Positions 42,871 to 64,000 of a DNA stretch of 64,000 bases are shown here, in pieces. The translations under genes and the position numbers were made by a program. Source of the stretch: Tetranychus cinnabarinus (taxonomy: Eukaryota > Arthropoda > Arachnida > Trombidiformes > Tetranychidae); the NCBI GenBank assembly GCA_022266195.1, contig WHVY01000003.1, forward strand, positions 1,426,001 through 1,490,000, read 5' to 3'. Below the pieces are notes generated by a model. It saw only the letters and a list, made by a program, of their open reading frames with translations. It did not search any database and was not told the DNA's origin. How positions within the stretch are numbered: the stretch's first letter is position 1; the number at the start of each line of letters is the position of its first letter.

Positions 42871-43550
42871 TTGTCAACCCTTTTTTTTATGACAGCCTTT
42901 TCACCTTTTTTTACTGGACAACACAAAAAAAGTTACTCTGGTAATTGGTAAAACTGTTTAGGATTGAAAGGTAATAAGACAAAAAGCTTTTCCCAATATA
43001 CCTTAACTTAACTTTAAACATTTAGTCTCATCTTCATCAGTTTCATCCTTTTTTTACCAATAATAGTTAATAGCTTTAAAATAACTAATAGGCCGAATAA
43101 ATAATGGTCAATGAATGGACTTTTTTAGGGTTCACTCTTGAGTCCGTCTTAGAGTCCGTCCTAACAAGGGATAACAATAAATAAAAGGTAAACAGGACAA
43201 AATGGGAAGAAAAAGTTATCGCTAACTTTGGCCATTCCTTCATCGTCATTTCACCATTTCGCCTTTTCTTTCAATCACTTACTCTCTTAGGTTTCTTTCA
43301 ATGATGATGATGATGATGAAGATGAAGATGGCGGTCTGTGTTGAGACCTTTCGAATATTTATCTCTATCTTTCTCTTTCTTCTTCTTCTTGTTCATCATT
43401 TTCCTTGCCTATCCTCATCTTTACGAGAGCATCATTTTGGAAACTATCCAAATTGCATTAGATTTATCTTGCTTTTGCTTTGAAATTGTCATGCTAGCAG
43501 ATTTTGGGATCCATCCACATCCCCATCCACCTCTCTCTTCATCCCCTTCA
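42871..43550. repeat. Inverted copy of the Mef2 upstream region
   Basis: Reverse complement of about 45420-46105 at very high identity, for example CTAATAGGCCGAATAAATAA and CTTAGAGTCCGTCCTAACAA. A 15-bp class indel sits next to GGGATCCATCC. Confidence 0.88.
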
Positions 43551-45419
43551 TCCAACATCATCATCTAGATGATCGTCTTGATCACCATCGTCTTTTCACC
43601 TCTTCATACATAACAACAAGCAACATGTTTACTGAAAAAAAAGTTTAAAATTGTTGAAGATAGGCAAAAACAGGAAGAGGGAAGAAGACAGATGTTGTAG
43701 AGAGTGAATGAGAGAGAGGGAGAGATGAAGATAGAGAGATGGAGAGTGTAAGTTCATCGAAAAAGAGTAAAAAAGATTTTCTTTTATCAAAATGTCTATT
43801 GCTTATTGTTATATTTGTTGACCTCTTATATCCATATTTTTCAATCCACTTTCTTTCCTTTTCTCAGCCTTTCTCAGCACCTATCTTATGGTCAGCTCCA
43901 AATATCTTGTTAAAGGGTCACCAACTCCCATTTTTCTCTCTCTCCTTCTTTCAATGTTCCTCCTTTTCTTCACTCATCTTATTTCTCTTTCTTCTGACCT
44001 TCCCTCCCTCCCTCAACCTATCCCACCCTCTCTGTGTAACCTCTCTACCTCTTTCGTCTACATTGAGAAGGAAAGGAGGAAGAAAAAAAAACAACAACAA
44101 CAACAATCCATATATTGAAAATGGATGAAAAATAAGGATAAAAAATAGTAAAATGGATTGTTATTTGAATAGAAACTAAAAGCTTAATCCAGTAAACAAA
44201 ATCAATGGACATCTCAATGGTCAAGGGAAAAGTGGAGAAGCTAGAAAAGGAAAGAGAGAGAGAGAAGAAGAAAACTTATTCTGAGGTTACTCTAATAAAT
44301 GATGATAAAAGGGTAGGTCACTTCATTTTTGGATATTAAATTTTGCGAGAGAAACTTTTGACACACTTACGTTATACTCACTCATACTCTCACCTGGATC
44401 TTCATCTGTATCTTCATCATCTTCATCACCATTGCAATCATAATCTTACATTTTTTTGCGCTCCTTTTAACGTCTCATCAACGGGAGACCAAATCATAAT
44501 AATAATACATCAATAATTGAAGATAGATTTGGTTCCCATAAACGATTGGCCAGCAGTCTGAGAGAGAGAGAGGATGATAAAAGAATGAGAATGAAAAAGA
44601 TTTGGATGAGCGGAAAAACAATGTTAACTGTCTTAATTTTGATCATCACTGAACCTGAATTGTGTTCAAATTAGATACTAACTATCATTTACATGGATAC
44701 AGAAAACTAGAAACGGAAATGGCGTAACTTTATTACGTTAGGCATTGGTATTGGTAAAATACAATGTAAGGTGATGATGAAGATTATGATTAGAGATGAT
44801 GATGAGAGGGCAGAGGAGAGGGCAGAGTAGACCTAAGATGAGACTAAGAAGAGGAAGAAATTGCGTGTCAAATAAAAACCAAATAACGTGCTTTACACTT
44901 TCCGGTTCCTTTTCTCTCTTCTCTTGTTTTTGGTTACTCTCAATCTCATTGGGCATAAATATTAAGCGTGAGTCTCTCTTCATTAACAAACATCATCGTC
45001 AAAATCATTATCTTCATAAATTCATCTTTTCGTCTTCATCTTACACTCTACTAAACCTAACTTCCTTAGGTAATTAACTTAACTGTCTAACGCTAGACTC
45101 TTGAAAAGGCAAACTTGAAACGTTTAAGAGAAAGAAGATGAAGAAGAAGAAGAAAAATTAAAGATTGAATAGAAAGCAGGGAAAGAAAGAGATGATGATG
45201 AAGATGATGTTGATGATAGTGATAGTGATGGAGCTGACGATGACGAAGATTAGAGTGAGAACCTTAAACCTCAAGTAAAAACTTCGAAGTGGAAACATCG
45301 TTAATCCAGAAGAGAAGAAGAAGAAGAAGAAGAAGAGAAAAGGGAAAAGTTATGTTATTTGGTTTTAGTACAAAAGAAAGGAAAGGAGACGATGAAGATG
45401 ATGATGAAAATGAAGAAAG
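43551..45419. other. Spacer of the large inverted repeat
   Basis: About 1.9 kb of low-complexity CT/GA/ATG-rich DNA. ORFs here are products of simple repeats. No gene is supported. Confidence 0.5.
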
Positions 45420-46105
45420 GAGATGAAAGAGAGGTGATGGGGATGTGGATGGATCCTTGGGATGGATCCCAAAATCTGCTAGCATGACAATTTCAAAGCA
45501 AAAGCAAGATAAATCTAATGCAATTTGGATAGTTTCCAAAAATGATGCTCTCGTAAAGATGAGGATAGGCAAGGAAAATGATGAACAAGAACAAGAAGAA
45601 AGAGAAAGATAGAGATAAATATTCGAAAGGTCTCAACACAGACCGCCATCTTCATCTTCATCATCATCATCATCATTGAAAGAAACCTAAGAGAGAGTAA
45701 GTGATTGAAAGAAAAGGCGAAATGGTGAAATGACGATGAAGGAATGGCCAAAGTTAGCGATAACTTTTTCTTCCCATTTTGTCCTGTTTACCTTTTATTT
45801 ATTGTTATCCCTTGTTAGGACGGACTCTAAGACGGACTCAAGAGTGAACCCTAAAAAAGTCCATTCATTGACCATTATTTATTCGGCCTATTAGTTATTT
45901 TAAAGCTATTAACTATTATTGGTAAAAAAAGGATGAAACTGATGAAGATGAGACTAAATTTTTGAGTTAAGTTAAGGTATATTGGGAAAAGCTTTTTGTC
46001 TTATTACCTTTCAATCCTAAACAGTTTTACCAATTACCAGAGTAAGTTTGTTTCGTTTTGTCCAAAAAAAGGTGAAAAGGCCGCCATAAAAAAAAGGGTT
46101 GACAA
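45420..46105. repeat. Mef2 upstream region, right arm of the inverted repeat
   Basis: Partner of 42871-43550. Its inner part (45680-46105) is also present in direct orientation at 32261-32710, so three copies exist in the window. Confidence 0.88.
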
Positions 46106-46653
46106 TATTGGGTTCAAGATTGAAGTGAAGATACAATTTCCTACAGAGAGACGCTCATATCGTTATACACGTTATTGCATGTTTTACCTCAATCGCTCGT
46201 CATCCCTTTTCATCCCTCTCTTCATTCGCCTCTCTCTCTCTCTCTCTCTTCTCTCACTTGCATCTTTCAACCTCCCTCTCTCTTTCTTCTCACTCTGTCT
46301 ATCTTTCTCTCGCTTGATTCCTCTCTGATCTTGACTCACTCATCGACTTGTTTTCAGCTCCTCTAACTCACTTTGAATCGGTTCTGTGTCTGTTGCTATT
46401 CACTTGCTTAGTTGTTACTTGACTGGTTAAACTGTATTTGGATTAACACAACATTTTATTTATTTACAGTTTTTACTTATTATAGAGATTTAACCATCAC
46501 ATCATCTCACTGTCATCATCTTCATCATCACCATCATCATCGGCACCAGTATCATCATTAATACAGTTATATATTGATAACAGAAGCAACAACAACAACA
46601 TTAAACTAACTGGAACATTAACAGTAATAAATAACCAACAATAACATTATATA

Positions 46654-57450
<10,797 letters not shown>

Positions 57451-58661
57451 CAATGTTTAATTTAATCAAATGAATCAAAATTTATAAAAAAAAATACCAG
57501 AACCAGAAGCAAACCAACAACAACAACACCAACATCAACCAAAATTAATCAACAAATCAATATCAAGTGGAAACCATCTTTGAAGCAAGTAAATAGTTAA
57601 AGGAATTGCTGAATTGAAAGGCAAAAATACATTTCAATGTATTTTGTTACCCAAAAAAAATTTTACATGAAAACCCAAAAGTCACCCAAATTGATGATTA
57701 AAATGTTGTTGGACAATTTTAGACTTATGATGAAAGATTATTAGCAATTTGTTAATAACGTTGACTTGGATAATACATAATTAATTTGATTTAAGATGAT
57801 GATAACTCTATTTTTAATTAAATCACCCAACCACCAAAATCAAATTCAACAATAAATACAAAATGGACGAAACCATCATCAAAATATATTTAAAGACACC
57901 AGAATCAACTCTTTCTTTCTCTCTCTCTCTCTTCTAACAAATCAAATCAACTCAAAAATAAGAAGTTTATTATTATTATTAATATTATTATTATTATATT
58001 ATTATTATATTATTATTAACTAGTTGACTATTGACGAGACAAGTTACAAAAAATACTAAATCGACAAAAACAAGCATTGATTGGAAATGCACACAACATT
58101 CACTTACACATAAACCTTCAATACAAGTGACATTGATCATCAACATCATCATCCTCAACATCATCTCATCTCATCATCATCATCATCATCTTGAATATAT
58201 CATCTGTGTATCTTCACTCAATAACTGTAATAACTTGATCAACTCAAAGAGAGGGGGAGAGAGAGACATCAATGGATAATTTTTTGTTTTACTTTTCATT
58301 ATTGTTATTTCACACTCTCTGCCTTTGGTCTTCATCATCTTCTGGTTCATCAAGATGATATGTGATCTTATTGTTTTTGTTTTTGACATTTTTTTTTCTT
58401 TCATTTGTAAAAACTCAAACCATCAACATGAAGTTATAACCACAACCACCACCAACACCACAAGAAGCATCACCATCAATGGCAGATATGAATAACAATT
58501 GCACAAGTTTACATCTCTATCCTGTTCAATCTTAATGTGTCTCTATCTATTGTTTTGTCCGTGAAAAACACACACACACACAATTGGTCAAGAAAAGATG
58601 TTAATGTTAATAATAATATATAATACACAATCCCTTGTTGCCTCTAATAAATAAAGAAATG
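57451..58661 (+). other. Mef2: Probable Mef2 3' UTR
   Basis: AT-rich with CAA/ATC microsatellites. AATAAATAAAG at 58648-58658 is a plausible poly(A) signal; earlier AATAAA sites exist, so the true end is uncertain. Confidence 0.45.
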
Positions 58662-61600
58662 GATTAATTCAGTAGATGTGGTCATCATTTGATTGGATAT
58701 GGTCAAGATTGATTGTTAACCGTAAACAAAAAGTGGAAATCAAAAATGCTGTCCAATAATTATCTCTTTTTTTTCGTTGATTGTTGGGAGTTTAATCACT
58801 CAACACTCATTCTTGTAGTGTGATGTGGATGTCATCGTCATCCCAAGCCTCATCTAGTTACCTTTCTCTCGACTTTTCATCTTTTCTCTTTTTTCTTCTT
58901 ATTTCTTCTTCTCTTTCACTCTTATATACCTGTACATAAATGTTGGTTCTTAAAGGTTTCTTAAGTACATTTCACCTTTTGTTGAACCAAATTGGCGATG
59001 TATGAACATAACATATATATATAAAAAAAGCCAAGACAAAAAATGCTTTGAATAAATGTGTTGTACTTTGAAAGACAAAAAAAATAACAACAAAATGATC
59101 AACTTTGTCCGTAACTATTAAATTATTAGTTCATTATTGCGAATCGGCTGAAGAGTAATAAGACACTAATTGACACTATTTAGCGTCGTCCTCGTTGACT
59201 GATAGTTGATAAAGAAAAATGTAAATCACTTTTACTGATGATTGCAGGAGTAGCAGTAAAAAAATACACTCACACCAATTACAGGTGAATGCTTTTTCTG
59301 TCTTGATTGTTGATAGTGAAATTTTGCGATCTTGATTGTTGATTGTTAATTGTTTTTGCTTTTTCTTCTTCTTCTTCTTCTTTTTACCATCAACTCGGAT
59401 TGCTCTTTAGCGTTGAATATCATCTGAAAACTTTTCTCCGTTTCGCTTGTTTGCCCGTTAACCCTCAATGAATAATAATAATAATGATAGTGACGATGAT
59501 GAGAGTGGTGATGATGGTGAAGATCAAGAATCAACGATGAAAAATAATGGTGAATGAATAACATGTAGATGAGGCCTAAATTAGGTAAGAGAAAGCGTCC
59601 GGCTGGTTGTTGATCATCTTGGAATCCATCTTTCTATTTGTTCCAACGGATAAAAGCATCTTCCTTTATAAAAACACCTTGACCTTTCCAAGTAAAGGTT
59701 GTTGTCCGATATATTTTTTTTATATTGCAAACATCAACCGGCCTACTGACCTGGAGACAGCTCCTTGTTTCATCTTTTTTACTGAATCCATCCTCTCTCT
59801 TTCATCGCAACCACCATCAACATCATCATCCACTCTCTACTTGCTCTTTCTTCGTTCCGATTCAAATGACATCAAACTGTATTAGTGGGTAGTCTTATAA
59901 TGATGATGATGATGATGGAAATGCCTTTTTATCTCTCCAGGGTTAACTGACCTTTCTCTTCAACCGATGCTATTCAGGGTTAACTGACCTTACAATTTTT
60001 GAATCTAAACAAGGTAGAGAAACAAGTGAAAGAAAGAAATGAATGAATAAAAACTTGATTTTACTCAGCCTGAAACCATTTTGTGGGAACATCATTTTAC
60101 CTAAAGCAGACTCTTTTTTGTTGTTGTTGTTGTTATTCGGGCTTGCTGTGATTCCATCTTCACGAGATTCATCAGAACGAAGGAAAAAGTGAAGTGGCCT
60201 CACAATCAGCTTTTTTGTAAAGGGAGGTAACGGGACAAACCTTTTAACCCTCAACTCTCAATTTATCGAAATCTTTGCTATCCTTTAGCCCTCTTCATCT
60301 TCAACTTGCTTCGCCATCTTTAATCTTTCCTTTTTTTCGCCATCTTTTTTAGCTTTTACTTGCTTCTCTTCCAGTACTTGGTATTATAAGTACATCATTA
60401 CTAAACCATACGAATGTTGTTGTACGTTAATGATGATGATGATGTAGATTCTCTTTTGTAAATGTATGTTCAGCTTTAGCCCTGAAAACTTGACCAAGAT
60501 AAGGCAAACTTTCTCATTGAAAGGATTTCACTTGAAAAAAAACAAAACCAGTTAACATTTCTTCTGTTCCCTTTCCATCATCAGCTTTCCAAATTAATTC
60601 AGAATAACAGTAAAATAAATTAAAATGTTTCCAGGCAATTAATAACCTTTAGGGTTCTCCTGGCCATCAATTGGTTCGTTGATTGTATTCATTATAATAC
60701 GAGGTGATCCATTCAAGACTTTGACTTGTTATTTTTCATTTGGTAATTTTTTTCATACTCCAAGATTGACAAGGTAAACATGGAATCTATTGAGAGAGAG
60801 AGAGAGAGAGAGGAAGAAAAGAAAGAGAAGATGAAAATTAGTATAATAATTTAACATAAATTGAACAGGCAAGAAGTAGGAATTCAAATAGATTGTTGGT
60901 TTACTCTGCGTTCAATTTGATAGTTCAATCATACGATTCAGTTAATGCATATACATTTTTTATGTGTTGTCCTTTAGACTACAAATAAATCAACGATCAG
61001 ACAATTTAGCTAATTGTTAGGTTGACTGTTTTGATTTTGACTTATAACTAAGGTAACCAATTGTTAACCTTGAAGTGTACAATATGTAAAACAATCTACT
61101 TCAATGTAAGTCTCATTGAGTTGGTACAGGTTCTTACATGATGTGTAAACCTTTGTTGATTGCCATAAATTACAGAGGTAACTAATAATCGGACAACAGG
61201 AACAACAGCATCCAATAGATTGTTTCATTGACTGATGAGTTTTAAAATTATTGATTGATCCTGCTATTCACTCAAATATAGTAAATGCATAAGCAACCTA
61301 AATTAAATTGCCTCAAGTTTCGGAAACAGTAAAATCAATAACTAGTCAAGGTTACTTTAGCTTTTCAAATTGTTAATATTATCAGTTAATCTTCACTCAT
61401 CAAAATAAATATTAACAATATTATCTAGAGTAGAGGGACTTGATATTAGGCTTTTTTGGCTTTGATACTTGACAAATTTTGGGTCATTAATTTGCTTGTA
61501 ATAATTATAAGGAAATTAAGTCTATTATTCACAACTCGCCATGTTTTCCTGGAATAATGTACTCAAATTGCTCGATTATTTTGAAATTTTATGTAAAGTG

Positions 61601-64000
61601 TCTATTATTTAACTGCACAGACAAACAGTAGCACAATCAAGTAAAAGTTATGTGCAAATTCACATGATTGAGTTGTTTGAGTCACAATGAAAATATGAGA
61701 GTTTAAAAGGTTCACTATTCCAGGTTATGTCATTGATGAGTTATTAACAAACTAGATTGTTAACTAATTTTGACAACTTTTATCTATTAATAGTGTGCGT
61801 TATGTGTTTACACTGAAGTTTCGTCATTCAATTCAGAAACTTATGATGTACTAATGTAAAATTTTATATAAAATAATAATATAAAGATATAGATAAATTA
61901 AGAGTGTGTTGGGTTAGTAATTTTGTGTAACACATTTGAGATAAAAGTCGTCGTGATCAGTAAACTCCATAGGAATTGGATGTTGCCTCTTTTTTTGCCA
62001 TGTTTGCTCAAGGATCAATACAAAATAGCCAATATCAAGTGAGATAATATCAATGGAAGGAGAAACATCAGTATTACCTGTGAGAAATGAATAAAACAAA
62101 TTAAATGGAGAGAAAATATTGATTCAAATCGGGAAAATAGTTAAATGTCATACCTGGTTAATTAAGTCAACGCCAAACGTCATGAATTGTAAGACATCAT
62201 CATTGAAACATACAACAAGAGGACAAAAAAGAGAGGGAACAAAAAATCAATCCAATTTCAATTGACTTCAATGGATATCAATACAGGACCTCGACCATAA
62301 ACAGTCAAGTTAATAATTTAAGAATAAGTGAGAGATGGAAAAATATAAATAATTAATTACCTTATTACCTTATCAACACCAAGGTTTTATTTTTGATATC
62401 GCTTTGTATGGCTCGCTCATTTGTTGGACTGAATTTGTCAAATTGTGAAAAAAATACTTCATTTTTGTAACATTGTAATTAAAGATTATCAATTTCCACC
62501 ATATGCAATTCCAATTGATTGATGATTACTTGAATTAAAACGTAGACACACTAATTAGAATAGCAATAATCAATTAACAGTAAAAAAAGAAACGGCTAAT
62601 AAACATATGTTAATGCTTTTTATGCGTTTTAAGACAAAAGGATTACGCCAACAAAACAAACTTTACAATCGGCCCCTCTAACTACATTTTTGCATTATTT
62701 TTGCATTGTAATATCTTGTGTTATTTAACGAATGGTTTCTAAATTGTTTGGTTTAATAGGTTTACTTTTGACCATGAATGCGAAATACCATTTGCTTGAT
62801 TGATTTATCCATTAACTTGACCTTTTACAATTGTGATTTTCATGGTATCGTGGAGCAAATTTGAAATGCAATGGGCATATTCATTTTTATTGGTTAAGGT
62901 AGGTAATGTTGAAAATTTATGCTAAAAACGATCAAGTGAACTAATTTAGTTTTCTTACAATTTAGCACCATTTAGGTTATTAAAAGGTTTAAACACATTT
63001 TGCCTCATGGTTTGGAGAAATTTGATTCGGCGAATTAAGAGAAAAAAAATTGTGAACTAAATCTAAATTAACGGGTTTATCTTTGCCTGAAAAAGTGTTT
63101 TGAAAAGAGAGTGTGTTTATACCTGAAAACGTTTGCAACTGTACATTCTTAATCAGGCTCATCATTATGTTATTAAGGACAATTTAACTACTCTTTAATC
63201 GTCAATGATTTAAGTCAGACAGACACATTTTCATGTTCGCAGTTTCCTATTCAATCAGCTCTTTTTGGCAATCAAATCAACTATACCCACACTCGAAATA
63301 ACATAATAAAAAAGCAGATGAAAAAGATCAATGCAAAAAGAAGTCCATCATTATTTTAATCGACATTATTTGATTGTCTCTCATTTCAATCAAGTCTACT
63401 TTTTGTTTCACTATTGAATGGAATGGAAGAAAGAATTTTTATTCAGATAGAAGTCGATAAACACAAATCAGTTGCAACCACAACAACATTTGGAATCGAG
63501 TCCTAAATTGGTTATTTTTTGCTTCTTCTCTTCCGGATTAAGAAATTGAACTACAATCTAATTACAAAAGGACAAATATTACAATTCTTTATTCGAGTTG
63601 GCTTTGATTTTAGATGGTGATTTAAGTAAATAGCAACAATGTAAACTGTTACACTTGACAACCTAACCCAATGTAACCTAAAAAAGCAAGGAAGAACCCA
63701 AAAGAGAACAATGGACCAGAAAAGATACCAAAAACCAAAAAACAAGGAGTAATTATTTGATTTGCACCTTCTTTACCAGTTATATCAGCTCATCAGTTTC
63801 AATGCTGTCTAAAATATTTACAAAGATATTACTTTTACCATTGTAATTTCATTGAGGTATGTTTACAAACTTTTCATCTATTTTTATCATATAAAATGTA
63901 TAATATATTATACATTAGTACATTATACAAGACTGTGTATAACTAATATATAATGGCAACTTTCTTAAGGTAAATATATCGTTGGACTCCCAGAAACAAC
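58662..64000. other. No supportable gene
   Basis: AT-rich DNA with simple repeats: (TTC)n near 59365, (GA)n at 60790-60812, and a 17-bp direct repeat CAGGGTTAACTGACCTT near 59938 and 59975. A possible minus-strand terminal exon at 61914-62077 was not strong enough to list as a gene. Confidence 0.5.

Noticed and set aside
43301..43568. Overlapping ORFs beginning with a run of Met and hydrophobic residues
   Set aside because: Driven by (ATG)n and (CTT)n simple repeats, and present in all inverted-repeat copies in non-coding context.
59970..60254. 94-codon minus-strand ORF with poly-Asn
   Set aside because: Poly-Asn comes from a (GTT)n run; no other support.
61914..62077. Possible minus-strand terminal exon with a good acceptor
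   Set aside because: The candidate upstream exon (near 62157-62210) joins in a different frame giving an early stop, so no consistent gene could be built.

Overview
The window looks like nuclear DNA of an arthropod, most likely a chelicerate and possibly a mite. It is AT-rich, with short spliced introns of about 55-75 nt, long low-complexity (CT)n and (ATC)n tracts, and a recognisable Mef2 gene. The species is an inference; nothing in the sequence names it.

Layout. Positions 1-1300 hold the last four exons of an unrecognised plus-strand gene. A secreted Gly/His/Ser-rich protein lies on the minus strand at 3502-4653. Positions 6294-25624 are a complete Polinton/Maverick element of 19.3 kb, flanked by a perfect 6-bp target-site duplication (AAGGCA) and about 200-bp terminal inverted repeats beginning AGTAGTTGG. 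Its plus-strand block carries a GC-rich zinc-finger ORF, two tiny spliced genes and a protein-primed type DNA polymerase B broken by an in-frame stop. Its minus-strand block carries, in transcription order, a TBP-like protein, a PC4-like protein, an unknown, the packaging ATPase, two small conserved proteins, a chromodomain integrase, a penton-like minor capsid protein with a very large coiled-coil insertion, a basic glycine-rich protein, the major capsid protein and an adenain-type protease.

The most unusual content is a TATA-binding-protein homologue (22678-23190) next to a PC4-like coactivator (21889-22611). Together with clear TATA boxes and small introns, this suggests a Polinton that carries its own polymerase II initiation module.

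Positions 26.0-40 kb are a segmental duplication. Copy A (about 26022-31968) and copy B (about 34180-39822) each carry a secreted-protein gene and a long fold-back palindrome. The loop of the palindrome is inverted in one copy relative to the other. Between the copies sits a truncated but intact duplicate of the 5' end of Mef2 (33131-33882), followed by a mosaic of short pieces matching sequence near 1.4 kb and 4.5 kb. Another piece of the Mef2 5' region forms a large inverted repeat (42.87-43.55 kb and 45.42-46.1 kb).

The full Mef2 gene (eight coding exons) spans 46654-57450 on the plus strand, with a likely 3' UTR to about 58.66 kb. Positions 58.7-64 kb show no gene I can support.
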